Assembly (NCBI RefSeq): GCF_030272615.1
Contig: NC_081407.1
Location: forward strand, 315,980,456 to 316,044,455
From: Cryptomeria japonica
Lineage: Eukaryota; Streptophyta; Pinopsida; Cupressales; Cupressaceae
DNA: 64,000 nucleotides
Direction: 5' to 3'
The translations under genes and the position numbers were made by a program. This document shows positions 35,893 to 47,871 of this stretch, in pieces (positions within the stretch are counted from its first letter, which is position 1; every line of letters starts with the position of its first letter). Under the pieces are notes generated by a model. The model was given only the letters and a program-made list of their open reading frames with translations. It was not told the DNA's origin and ran no database searches.

Positions 35893-37094
35893 TGTTGCAT
35901 TGATGTTTTGTCATTGATGCCAACACTAGTTATTTAGATGCTTTATCGGCACCCTTCTGGTCCTAGTAAGTTGAGTGGTTTTTGGTTAACTTGTATCTGG
36001 CATGATCCGATAGGCTCTGGTATAGTTCAATGATGGAATTGGCTTGTTCATGATACTTATACTCATATTTGATCAGTTGGTTTTGGTCTAGAGATTGGAT
36101 GCTATCCTGCTTGCCTAGAAGATTGGTTTTTGGTTCCGGCAAGGGTTTCACCGGCAGATCTTTTGATGGATATCTTTGATGAATTGCATAATTGGTGTTG
36201 GTGCAGCTTATGGTGGAGTTTTAGGATGTTGTTGGTGATCATGTTCGAGACTTGGCGGTTTGAGATCATTGTTGAAGCGTTTGGACCTATATTTGGTCCC
36301 AATTGATCTAGGTTATGGACCGACTTTAATGTAACGTGTGGATAGGACCTATTGATGTATTTCCAAGATGTTTTATGCATTGATATTATTTTTTTGTCTA
36401 AGGCCGACATGGTTTGTAATTATGTAATCAGTTTATTGTCTGGTGGCAGACCTGATTATTTATGGTCAAGGGTTTGTATATATAGATGTAAGATCTCATT
36501 GTAGATAATCATGGTTAATGAAAGAGGTCATGGTCAAGGAATGTAATGTGTGAATAATGTAATATCATTCAAGAAGAGGAGTTGGTCAATCATTGGAGAT
36601 CGAATTGGGTTTATGGAAGAGGATTTAGTCCTCCAATATTGAGCTTAACCAGAACTATACTCAACATAGGAGATGCTATCTTTTGCAGTTCAACTCTCCT
36701 CTGGATTGTAGTCTGGATTTATATGTAGTCAGTGAGGCTCCTTTTGTGATGAGCAGTGCGCTCTAGGTTGTTGGGCTTCCTATAAGTGTAGGCCCCTCAA
36801 TTGTAATTCACATACTTACTGCAGAAGTATTATTTGATTGTGGGTAGGTTTCCCACCGTGGTTTTTCCCTTTACCGGGTTTTCCACATACAAATCTTGGT
36901 TTTGTGTGGATGGCTTTTATTATATGATTATTGTTCTTGCTTAATTGATTAACTGTTATTCCAGTATTAATGTTTTGGGTTCTGATATTAAAATTTAAAT
37001 TTCTAATGGTTCCTGTAATCTATGACAACCGATTCACCCACCCTCTCAGTTATTTTTTTGGTTATCTGAACTGTCTAACAATTTGTATCAAAGC
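35893..37094 (+). repeat. 5' LTR (1188 bp) and primer site of the SIRE-like Copia
   Basis: From TGTTGCATTGATG to TGTCTAACA. TTGTATCAAAGC at 37083-37094 is a diverged Met-tRNA primer site. Shared blocks with the other LTRs are TTTGTCATTGATGCCAAC (about 35908), CCACCGTGGTTTTTCCC (about 36860) and GATTCACCCACCCTCTCAGT (37031-37050). TATATATA at 36477-36484 is the likely promoter TATA. Confidence 0.88.
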
Positions 37095-37138
37095 TTTGGT
37101 CCTCTCTGCAGAAATCTTAACCGCTTGAGGAAGATCCT

Positions 37139-38071
37139 ATGGTGACTAATAGTTCAAGTTCATCCAGTTCTTCTGGAGCTATCTTTCAAATAGATATTTT
37201 GAGGCTTGATGAAACAAATTACACAGTGTGGAAGATTTAGATGGATACTCATCTGAGATGTCTTGGCAAGGAGATTTGGGAGATCACACAAAATGGTGTC
37301 ACACCCTATAATCCACGATCTAGCAATCCTCCTTCAGCAAACCTGGACAAGGAGCTTGAGAATGATTGTAGAGAAAGAGAAGCCCTCTTGTGTGCACTTT
37401 ATGATCAACAAATAATGGGATTAACCGACAAATCATCTAGAAACGCTATATGAGATAAGTTGGAGACTCTTAATGAAGGTGACCCTATAGTGAAGATAGA
37501 TAAACTTGATGGTTACTAGGTAAGATATGAAAACCTAAAGATGGAAGAAGATGAAAGAATTATTGCATTCATGGAAAGAGTAAATGAGATTGTTATGGGA
37601 ATTTAATTTTGTGGTGGAACTCTGAGAAAAGATGAAATTATTTTTAAATTCCTGAGAGCCCTACAACCAGTTTACAAAATGAAGGATACTGCTAATAATG
37701 AGTTGAGAACAATGGCTAACACATCTGTCAACAAAGATACTTTGGTTGGGAAACTATCTGCTTTTGAGCTTGAGGAATTTGGACCTTCTAGAGCTGTGAA
37801 GATTGGACCTACTTTTCATGCATCTACATCTACAACTGGTAAGCAAGATTGGAAAGCTTTATATGCAAAGGAGTTAGAAGATATGAAGAGAGAAGATGAT
37901 GAGTTTGAGCAACTTTAAGAACTATTTGCTAGAAGAGTACCTAAAGGACCGGTAGGAAGTAAGTATGAAGGAAAAGAACCTTTTAAATGTTTTGCATGTA
38001 ATAAGATTGGTCATTTTGCATCTAGATGTCTTGAAAGAAATTCAAGATTTGAAGAAAGAGTTAAAAGATCA
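37139..38071 (+). pseudogene. gag: gag of the SIRE-like Copia (first part)
   Basis: The ATG at 37139 opens a Ser-rich start, then VWKI, TPYNPRS and the usual SIRE-like gag body, with stops at about 37220, 37451, 37517, 37604 and 37916, all in one frame. An intact CX2CX4HX4C knuckle is at 37988-38029 (CFACNKIGHFASRC). The frame is cut at 38071 by the DNA transposon and continues at 61248. Confidence 0.88.
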
Positions 38072-38110
38072 GGGTGAACTCACAATAATGGTTCCCACTT
38101 TTTTGCCACT
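38072..38110 (+). repeat. Left terminal inverted repeat
   Basis: Matches the right end over about 38 bp with a handful of mismatches and a 2-base length difference in a T-run. The shared core is TGGTTCCCACTTTT. Confidence 0.9.
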
Positions 38111-38443
38111 TTTGACACTGAGATGTACATTTTTAAAATAATCTTCAACTTCTGAGAACTATAACTTTTAAACTATTAAAAATTTGAAGATGATGTAAAT
38201 TAGTGATTTCTAGAATTTTGTTTGTAGATTCTATATACATTTTTTTCAAATTTTTTTGAAGGATTTTTTAAAAAAATTTCCATCTCCCTCGAAAAGTAGT
38301 TTTTTACAGCAAACTACATTTTTTAAGAGTGATGTGCCTCCCGAAACGCATAACTTTTTTTCTATAAATGATAAAAACTCAATTCTTTTGAATTTTGGTT
38401 TGTAACATCAATATCCAGGGCTTGCATTTGGTTTTATAGTGAT

Positions 38444-40081
38444 TGTAGCATTGTAAATTGTACGCACTTGCTAGGGTGGTACAATTTCACACCTAGTTTA
38501 GCACCCGCCTTGGTGCATTTTGCATTTTGCATTGCATTTCCCCTTTAGCACTTAATTAATTAAATTAATTAGGTCTAAGGTTCTATTTTATCATCTCCCA
38601 TATCATAAAGTTGGGCCCTTTTCATTAAAGTGTGCCCCTTTCATTTTATTCTTCCAATACATCATTTAATCTAAAACCCTAATTAGGTCCTATTTTTAAC
38701 TTTAAGGCCTGATTTCAGGGGTCAAAACATCTTGAAATCAGCTGTAACTTCGGGATTCTCTCTAAAATCATCATATCCGACGGCCCTAAAAATTTGGTGA
38801 AAAGTTGTCGGGACCATGGCGCCCAGAGAGGACCATGGCGCCCGGAGTGCACACGGTCCTGGACATTTTTCCCGAAATTTTAGGAGCGTGATCCAATCAT
38901 AAAATAAAGCTTAACCCCAAGAAATTGGCGGGAGATTCAATCTCTAGGTTGGCCAAAAGTTGAAAATAAGACCTAGGGTTTCATATATAAGAGCTCTCTT
39001 TCTTCATTTGAAAGAATTCAAATTTTGGTTTTAGGGGCCTTCTATGCCGTGAAAGAGCAGATCTTTGAAGAATTCAACAACATTCAACATCCATCCATCA
39101 AGCATTCATCAATTTCATTCATCCATTTAGGGCTTTGAAGACATTGAAGAGCAATAGGGGATCACCGATTGAAGATTGGCTTGTACCCCTCCCTTGGGGT
39201 TGGGTATGATTTCATGTTGTTTTCATGTCTTTGTATAAGCCTCATTATATCATTTGTACTCATGCTTTAGATCACTTTGCATCTTGATTTGGAGCATTTA
39301 CATTATCATTTACAAGCAATTAGGGTTTACTTTCTAGGTTGCTCTAGTTTGCTTACTTGCATTTTAGGATCTTGCACACACTCAAGGTCTGCACACACAC
39401 TACTTTTACAATACAACTTGGCTATTTGCGGAGGTGGAAATCACCAAAGCGGGGGTTTGACTAAGGCAAAACCCTATAGCCACCCAATATACCTTTTCAG
39501 ATATAAGTGCAGATTTCCGAATTCGAAGGATGCTGCAAATTGCAGATCCGACAAAAGCGGACCGAGACAAAACTTCACACCAAATTCCAACCCAGAAGAC
39601 TAGGACAGGGGCGTGGGGTACCCTGGTCCTACCAAGATAGGGGCGCTGGGTGCCCTGGTCCCTGGGACAGACAACAAGTTTCAGATAGCTTTTCAGGTTG
39701 CAGAACAACAGTTTCAAGGGCAGTATCAGGGCAGTGGCGCCTGTGCCCCCATCCCGAACATTTTCACTCAGATTTTATCTCTGGGTACGCATTTACATTC
39801 TTGTCTTGTCCTTGTGTTTACAACTTTCCATTGTTTAATCTCAATTCTGCAATCTTGTTATTAGTTCATACTTACACTTTAGGGTTAATAGTTGAACTTG
39901 CATCATTTTATCTTTCAATTACAACAAAGGAATAGAAACCCTAATAAGTAGCCCGTGGCTCTCTCTTCCACAAAAAGAAGTAGCCAATTGTGTGATACCT
40001 CTAGGCTCTTTCGTATTCCACAATGTGTGTCAAAAGGTAGGATTAGGGCATGTTAGCCTAGTCTCGCTTTTCCCCCACACA
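38444..40081 (+). repeat. 5' LTR of element B (1638 bp)
   Basis: TGTAGCATTG to CCCACACA. TATATAAG at 38984-38991 is a good TATA box. Two GC-rich patches repeat GACCATGGCGCCC (about 38815-38850) and a GCCCTGGTCC-like phrase (39605-39665). ORFs at 39277-39935 lie inside the LTR and are not taken as genes. Just after it, TTTTTGGTGAACCCGACATG should hold the primer site, but I could not assign the tRNA. Confidence 0.92.
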
Positions 40082-40418
40082 TTTTTGGTGAACCCGACAT
40101 GAATTCCAATCTTCTCTAATTCTGATTTATGTTTTCAAATTTGAGTGTTTATGCTATTTCAAATTCAAATTTGTATTTACAAGTTTTAATTTCTTTCAAG
40201 ATTAAAAAATTTAGAGGAAATTTTTTGCTAAAACCCTAAATTTTTCAATTCAAAGTTGAACTTGTGGGTAGCTTAATTGGGATCAATAATTTCAAATCTG
40301 GTTTAGGAACTCATTTGAATCATAAAAATCATTTTCTAAATCTACATTCTAAGTGATTGCATTGAACATTTCCTTCTATTTTGCATGTGTTATCATTTGA
40401 AAGAGGAAAATTGTTGTC

Positions 40419-43400
40419 ATGATGCATTCATTTCATAGATGTGATAATGGGTTAGCTTCCCTTGTTTCAATTTTTCCTTCTCCTAAAGAACCTCCCCCCA
40501 TATATAACAACATTTTAGTGCTTAAAATAGTTGCTACCAATCCCTTTGAGACTCTCCCATGCTCTAAGGATGAATACTTTAAGAGTGATCTTGACAATTC
40601 TCCTAAAATGTGCCCTTCCTATTTAGCTATCCTAGAGGAAGAGAATGATATCGTAAACACCTTTCTTAATGTTACTTCACCTTCCCTACATGATGCCTCT
40701 CTAAGTGAAAAGGTATTGATGGACATTGACTTATTCTCTCCTAAAGTTGGTCCTTCCAATGGGGGCATGTTAGTGCAACAAGAGGTTATGAACACTTCTT
40801 TCAAAGATCTCCTTCCTAAGCATGAATCTTTGGAGAAATATGTTCATGTTCCTCCTAAAAAACACTCCCTTCATGAGGATCCTTTTGTGCAAGAATATGA
40901 CATTATCCCTACATTTACTAGTGATGGCATTTCCTTTTCCAACAAAATTCCCACTAGAGATGATGAATTAATGATAAATGCTTACCCTTCTCCTAAGGTT
41001 TGTCTTACCCATAAGCATCCCTTAGAGAAAGAAGATGAAATAATAAGCAATTTCCTTAATTCTCTCTCCCCTAAAGATCATATTGAACATATTTTGAGGA
41101 AAGAGGACGAGTTTAACACATCTATTGATGCTCTCCCTCCTAAGGATGAGGAATTAATAAACAATGTTATCTCCTCTCCCGAAATTGACAATACTTCAAA
41201 CATTCCTTTCAACAACTTCTCTATTTGGGATGAACCATTAGAAGAAGGTGTAGATTATTCTCTACCCCATGAGAGAACCCTAGCCAAAGGGGATGAAATC
41301 AAGATTGAAAACTCCCTTGATAGTTTCTCACCTTCCTTGAATCTCAATTATTCTCCCTTTCCTCAACTTGGTTCTACTCATAAGGAAACCCTAGTTCAAG
41401 GCAAGATGGTTAACATCTCTTTCAAAGATCTTCCTCTCAAGAGTGAGACTTTAGAGAGTAATGTTGATCCTTCTCCTAGAGAGTTTATTCCCCATGTATA
41501 TCCTTTGATGATAGAGGATGATATGACCTTTCCTAGTATTACTCTGCCTACTAGAACATCAATGCCTACCCCTTGTCTCTCTCCTAAAATTGATTCAATC
41601 CATGATGAGATTTTAGTGCAAGAGAAGACTATCAACAATTCTTCCAACACTTCTGTTCATTCCTCTAAACCATCCTCAATCAATTTGATACATGTGAATG
41701 AAACACCTAACAAACCTCTCTTCACTGTCCAAGGTGCTTGTCCTTCTCAAAATTCTCAACCTTTAAATAAGCCTATCTTAGTGGTTCAAGGTGGTTATGC
41801 TAATGATTCTTTTTGCACTCCTAAGAAACCTATTATTACTGTGCAAGGAGGTTATTCTACTAAGAGCCCTTATGAGTATGCTAAGCAACTGACTAGAGAG
41901 AGTTATAATGTGGTTGCTCATACCTATAACACAAGAAACAATAGGCAGCCTAATCCTCCTCCTGTTACTCCAATTTCTCTTCCTAATCCTCAACCAATTC
42001 TTCCGCAAGCTCCACGTATTTCACAAATGCTTAGTAAGGACTATGATCTCATAGAACAACTTAAAGCTACCCCTGCTAAGATATCCCTTTGGGATTTGAT
42101 CCAAACTTCTTCCGCTCATCATGGAATGTTACAAGATGCCTTGAAATATTTGAATGTTTCTCCACCTAATACATCTAGTAATATAGTGTCTTTGGTTAAC
42201 TCTGTGATGAATCCTAAAGCTCAAATTGTGTTTACTCAAGATGAGTTTCCTACTAGCGAAATTCAACATCAATATGATCCCTTGATGATTGTGGTTATCA
42301 TAAATGACACTGCTATAAGACGAACACTGGTAGATAATGGTTCTGGCCTTAATGTGTGTAGCATTAATCTATTGCATAAGATGAATGTGGATACATCCCT
42401 TATTGAGCCTGACTCTCATCCCATTCGAGGCTTTGATAATGTGGCTAAGTCTTCATTAGGTATTATCACCTTACCCATCACAGTGGGACCTGTTACTTTG
42501 CCCACTCCTATCCATGTTATGTCAGGAAATCTAACATACAACTTGTTATTAGGGAGACCTTGGATTCACAATATGCAAGCTGTCCCCTCTACATTGCATA
42601 GACAAGTTAAATTTATTTATAATAATAAGACATATACCTTGATAGGTGATACTAATTTTCAAGCCTGTTTGCAAACATCTACTTCCAAAGGGAGTTCTTC
42701 TAAGCCTTCCTCTTCTAGTGATGACTCATTAAGCAAGATACCTATGGATGAATCATCACCCTCTGATAATCAAAATTCTTTGGATGAGTATGAAGTTCCT
42801 AAATAAGATTCTTCTCAACTTGAATCTACACATGAAAAGGCTTTTGATCCTGAGAAGGTTCTCACAGAAGATGATTGGGGATCTCTTGATTTCAATCCCA
42901 CCTTTGTAGGTGAGTATAGGGTTCCTCCTAGAGAGCTTAAAGTTAAAAAGAAGGAAGAAACTAGAGATCAATCAGTCTTACCTGAACCTATGAGCAATAA
43001 TTTTGTGGATGCTTCTCAAACTTCTTCTCCTCACACCTCTAATTCTGAAGAATTTGATTCTTTGTCTTATGAAAAACCACCTTCTCTTTCTGAAATGGCT
43101 AATCTTTATGGTCGTGGTTTTCACATTTTAGCTAAGAGTGGCTATAGTGGAAATGGTTGTGGCACAAATGAACAAGGAATTAAAGTTCCTTTAGAACATA
43201 ACATGCATGAATATTCATTTGGACTTGGATATAATCTTTCTAAGCCCACCAAAGCATCTAAAAGACCATCTCTCAATGTGAATGCTATATCTAGTAGTGA
43301 TGATGATCTCACTTCAACTAAATCATCTTGTACTTCTATCAACTCTCATTCCCCTCATAAGGAAATCTTGGTGATGAACAAATCTCTTTATGAATCCCCT

Positions 43401-43625
43401 CAAATTTCTAAATCCACTTATGAATCTTTATCTCCTTTTCATCATAAAGTCCTTTCCTCCAGGGATAAGGATCTAATAAATTACACTCATCTTTCTTCTA
43501 AGATTTCTCGTAACTTTTCTTCTTCAATTTTTATCACTTTATACATGTTTTTGATCTCACTTATAGTTGAGCATTTAGCATGTCATATTCAAATACCTCA
43601 TTCAATCTATCATGTCTTTAAATAA
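40419..43625 (+). pseudogene. Element B polyprotein: repeats, protease-like domain, G-patch
   Basis: One frame of 1069 codons with a single TAA (42804). Residues 1-420 are acidic and built from loose repeats around a 'SPK...H..L..ED' pattern. Residues 420-520 hold three VQGG(Y/A)-type phrases and YAKQLTRESYNVV. The protease-like core (42300-42640) has LVDNGSGLNVCSINLL, where Asn-Gly-Ser follows the Asp instead of the usual Ser/Thr-Gly, so catalysis is doubtful. LLLGRPWIHNMQAVPST follows. After the stop comes a G-patch (43110-43240: FHILAKSGYSGNGCG, EQGIKVPLE, FGLGYN) and a hydrophobic C-terminal stretch (about 43525-43575). No zinc knuckle and no RT. The frame is surprisingly well kept compared with neighbours. 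Confidence 0.75.
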
Positions 43626-45430
43626 CATTAATGGCTATTATGTTGCTCATCATTATGTGACATTGGTAGCTCATTTACTGGGGGCTCATTGTCATTCATG
43701 ATGGTACAATTTCAAGTGCAATCATATTTTTGAAGCAACATAATAGCCTAATTTTCTATGTTATCTCTTGTTCCTATGGGGACAAGAGTGATTTCATACA
43801 TCTCTTCTTTTTATGGTTAAAATTTCCCTTTGGGGTAATAGTGTGGAAATATTGATCATCTTTTCTTTAGAATCCTCTTTTCCTAGATATGGGAGAAGAT
43901 GTGTATTCTCTTTCTTATGCTACCCACTTCTCGTGAGGAGCATTTTACATACACTAATGTCTTGCTTGCATGAACTCATGTGAGTATGTAGTACATTTTG
44001 CTTATGTCTAAATCTATCCCTAGAAGATTGTGTAAGTCCTTCTCATTGTCCTTATCCTTGGGAAGCAATGATCTTTCCTTATTTTTATCTAAGGATCCAC
44101 TTTTTCCTATTTCGTGGATGGTGTGAACTTTATTACTTGATGTTATTCCTTGTATGCATTTGTTGTTGTTTGTTCAAGGATTCTCTCTTACAAGAGGTGT
44201 AAGTCCTTGACTACAACCTCTTTTGCACTTGGTAAAATATATCCATAATGAATTCACTCTCCCAATTGGGTTAAAAAGAGTGTCATCCTTCATTAAGAAT
44301 CACTTTCACCTCGCAAAAGAAGGAAGTATTGCATTCTTATTCTCTTCTTTGTCTTATTCTAGAAGATGTTATATTTGTATAAGACAATTCCTCTCAGGGA
44401 TAGGTGTCTTTTGTACAAAGATCTCTTCTCCTCTAAGGATCTCCTTTACACATACTACAAGATATCCCTTTTCAACTATCTTATCCTTGTTTAAAGAGTG
44501 CAAAACTCTCTTGCTTGGATCTATGACATTGTTGCATTTTTGGGGTATCTTCTTTTGTGATGAAGGTAGGTATCCTTGTTCTACTTTGCTTATGACATAA
44601 ACATTACACTTTTTGAAGCAATGGGTCATTCTCGGAACCAGAGAATAGACTCTTAGAGCGAGATGTCATGCTTTTGTACTATACATATACAGGTTGTAGC
44701 ATACTCGGGCATAGACTCCTATGAGGTGCTTCTAACCTCACTTACACACACATGCACGAGGTTGAGTGGAACTAGCGGCATAAGGCTAGACTTTCTCACT
44801 CTCCTCCCTTACATGGATCACCTAGACAGACTCTAGGGGCTAGTTTTCCATGTCCTTTTTCCCATGGATCACCTAGACAAGATCTAGGGGCGAGAAGTCC
44901 GTGTTTTCTCTCTCACTATTCTTCTCATGGATCACCAATGTGTGTATTCATGCTTTTTTCCTTTCTTTTCTTCTCTTTGCATTTTGTTTCCATTTACATC
45001 CTTCATCTTGTGTTAGAGAACTCTCAAATCCTCACACTCTTTGTTGTGTTGGAATTGAGATTTAGTCCTCTTTCTTACCAAGTGATTCTCCATTAGTTTT
45101 TGATCTCATATCAAATCTTCTTGTGAGCATTTGTCATCAATATTCTTTAACAATTTGAAGTGGTAAACATGATACCCTGTTTCAACTCACTAAAATTAGC
45201 AAGCCGAAACAGGGGGGCATATATCTACCCTCGAATTTTCATCACCTTCCTTAGTAAGCATTAGGTGATTTTGTGATCTAACGTGTGTTTTGTAGGGTGC
45301 GGTTCCTAACTGTGTACTGTAGATACCGTTGGGGGCTTCGTTCGATAGACTTATGGATATATCCTTTTTCAAATAATGTTTACTTTTCTGTAATTTAGCT
45401 TGCATATGCACGTAGTGTTCATATGACCGC
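43626..45430 (+). other. Non-coding interior of element B
   Basis: No coding frame supported. ATGGATCACCTAGACA-type phrases recur three times near 44812-44935. It may contain packaging or leader-like sequence, but nothing specific is visible. Confidence 0.4.
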
Positions 45431-45446
45431 TAAAGTGGGGGCTAAA
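45431..45446 (+). other. Polypurine tract of element B
   Basis: AAAGTGGGGGCTAAA lies directly before the 3' LTR. Confidence 0.75.
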
Positions 45447-47092
45447 TGTAGCGTCGTAAATTGTACGTACTTGCTAGGGTGGTACAATTTCACACCTAGT
45501 TTAGCACCCGCCTTGGTGCATTTTGCATTTTGCATTTTGCATTGCATTTCCCCTTTAGCACTTAATTAATTAAATTAATTAGGTCTAAGGTTCTATTTTA
45601 TCATCTCCCATATCATAAAGTTGGGCCCTTTTCATTAAAGTGTGCCCCTTTCATTTTATTCTTCCAATACATCATTTAATCTAAAACCCTAATTAGGTCC
45701 TATTTTTAACTTTAAGGCCTGATTTCGGGGGTCAAAACATCTTGAAAATAGCTGTAACTTCGGGATTCTCTCTAAAATCATCATATCCTACGGCCTTGAA
45801 AATTTGGTGAAAAGTTGTCGGGACCATGGCGCCCGGAGAGGACCATGGCGCCCAGAGTGCACATGGTCCCGGACATTTTTCCTGAAATTTTAGGAGCGCG
45901 ATCCAATCATAAAATAAAGCTTAACCCCAAGAAATTGGCGGGAGATTCAATCTCTAGGTCGGCCAAAAGTTGAAAATAAGACCTAGGATTTCATATATAA
46001 GAGCTCTCTTTCTTCATTTGAAAGAATCTGAATTTTGGTTTTAGGGGCCTTCTATCCAGCGAAAGAGCAGATCTTTGAAGACTTCAACAACATTCAACAT
46101 CCATCCATCAAGCATTCATCAATTTCATTCATCCATTTAGGGCTTTGAAGACATTGAAGAGCAATAGGGGATCACCGACTGAGGATTGGCTTGTACCCCT
46201 CCCTTGGGGTTGGGTATGATTTCATGTTGTTTTCATGTCTTTGCATAAGCCTCATTATATCATTTGTACTCATGCTTTAGATCACTTTGCATCTTTATTT
46301 GGAGAATTTACATTATCATTTACAAGCAATTAGGGTTTACTTTCTAGGTTGCTCTAGTTTGCTTACTTGCATTTTAGGATCTTGCACACACACAAGGTCT
46401 GCACACACACTACTTTTACAATACAACTTGGCTCTTTGTGGAGGTGGAAATCACCAAAGCGGGGGTTTGACTAAGGCAAAACCCTATATAGCTGCCCAAT
46501 ATACCTTTTCAGATATGAGTGCAGATTTCTGAATTCGAAGGACGCCGCAAATTGCAGATCCGACGGAAGCGGACCGAGACAAAACTTCACACCAAATTCC
46601 AACCCAGAAGACCAGGACAGGGGCGTGGGGTGCCCTGGTCCCTGGGATAGTGGCGCTTGGCACCCTGGTCCCTCTATCAGATAGCAAGTTTCAGATAGCT
46701 TTTCAGGTTGCAGAACAACAGTTTCAAGGGCAGTATTAGGACAGTGGCGCCTGTGCCCCCGTCCCGAACATTTTCACTCAGATTTTAACTCTGGGTACGC
46801 ATTTGCATTCTTGTCTTGTCCTTGTGTTTACAGCTTTCCATTGTTTATTCTCAATTTTGCAATCTTGTTATTAGTTCATACTTACACTTTAGGGTTAATA
46901 GTTGAACTTGCATCATTTTATCTTTCAATTACAACAAAGGAATAGAAACCCTAATAGGTAGCCCGTGGCTCTCTCTTCCACAAAAAGAAGTAGCCAATTG
47001 TGTGATACCTCTAGGCTCTTTCGTATTCCACAATGTGTGTCAAAAGGTAGGATTAGGGCATGTTAGCCTAGTCTCGCTTTTTCCCCCACACA
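45447..47092 (+). repeat. 3' LTR of element B (1646 bp)
   Basis: TGTAGCGTCG to CCCACACA. TATATAAG at 45994 corresponds to the TATA of the 5' LTR. Confidence 0.92.
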
Positions 47093-47532
47093 GTGATATG
47101 TTCAATATTTTTCATTTTATAAAGTTTTGAAGTCCGACTAGTCATAATTCAAACATAGGTTTACGTTTGAACACATAACTTGTTCTATATAAATCAAAAT
47201 TCAATTTTTTTTTTTTTGTTAGAAAGAAGACATCAATATCAGGGGCATAGATATTTTTCAGAATTTTTTTGAATTAGTTTCTTATTTTTCCCAATGCGTT
47301 GAACAAAGAAGTTCGTGTTCGGTGAAAAACCAATTTTCCATAAAATTAAAAAAACAAGAACATAATAAATTCAAAATATAACAAAATTATACTCATTGGA
47401 AAGCTTGCTTCGAGTACTACCATTTAATATTTTTGGGTTATCAAGATTATTTCATTCGTGCTTTGAACCAGAGCTCCGAAGTCATTAATTCTTCATAACT
47501 CTAAAATTTTTTGGGAGAAACCTTTAATTTGA

Positions 47533-47705
47533 GGGTTCGAATGAACACTAGTTCGAGCGAATTGGGTTCGCTTGAACCCAAAAGGGTTCGAGCGAACCCC
47601 CATTCGCTCGAACCGATGAGCTCGATTTTGGCACACACATTTTTGTAACGGTCATGTTCGAGCGAACCCAACAATTTTTAACTGTCGGCTTTCGTTCGAA
47701 CTTTG
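47533..47705 (+). repeat. Subterminal TTCGAGCGAACC repeats, left side of the DNA transposon
   Basis: At least six direct or inverted near-copies of TTCGAGCGAACC, for example at 47551, 47585, 47602 and 47656. Discounting element B they lie 0.8-1.0 kb from the left end. The same words cluster 75-160 bp from the right end. Subterminal clusters often bind transposase (family knowledge). That role here is inferred. Confidence 0.75.
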
Positions 47706-47745
47706 GCCGACGCATTTTTTGTTTTTGTTTCCATTTGTGGAGTCG

Positions 47746-47752
47746 TATAAAT
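47746..47752 (+). promoter_or_regulatory. TATA box of the transposase gene
   Basis: TATAAAT 126 bp before the ATG at 47872, directly after the subterminal repeats. Confidence 0.5.
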
Positions 47753-47871
47753 GTCCATAATTTTTTTCATTTTTTATCACACAAATGATTAAAATAATTC
47801 GCATTTTTGGATGAGAGAAGACATTTGAAAATTATTTTGAAGGCAATAATTTGAAGGTTTTTTGTAAAAGC

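Larger units (their letters stand above)
38444..47092 (+). mobile_element. Element B: non-autonomous Tat-derived LTR element, nested in the DNA transposon
   Basis: LTRs 38444-40081 and 45447-47092 are colinear and differ at only a few percent by eye. A perfect 5-bp target duplication GTGAT (38439-38443 and 47093-47097) shows a clean insertion. The interior has one long ORF with a protease-like domain and a G-patch but no RT, RNase H or integrase. The protease region is clearly related to the Tat Gypsy at 33351-33953, so the element must rely on enzymes from relatives (inference). Confidence 0.93.

Noticed and set aside
39277-39935. Overlapping ORFs of 83-142 codons, repeated at 46287-46687
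   Set aside because: They lie inside both LTRs of element B, and no family is recognised. An LTR-encoded peptide cannot be excluded but is unsupported.
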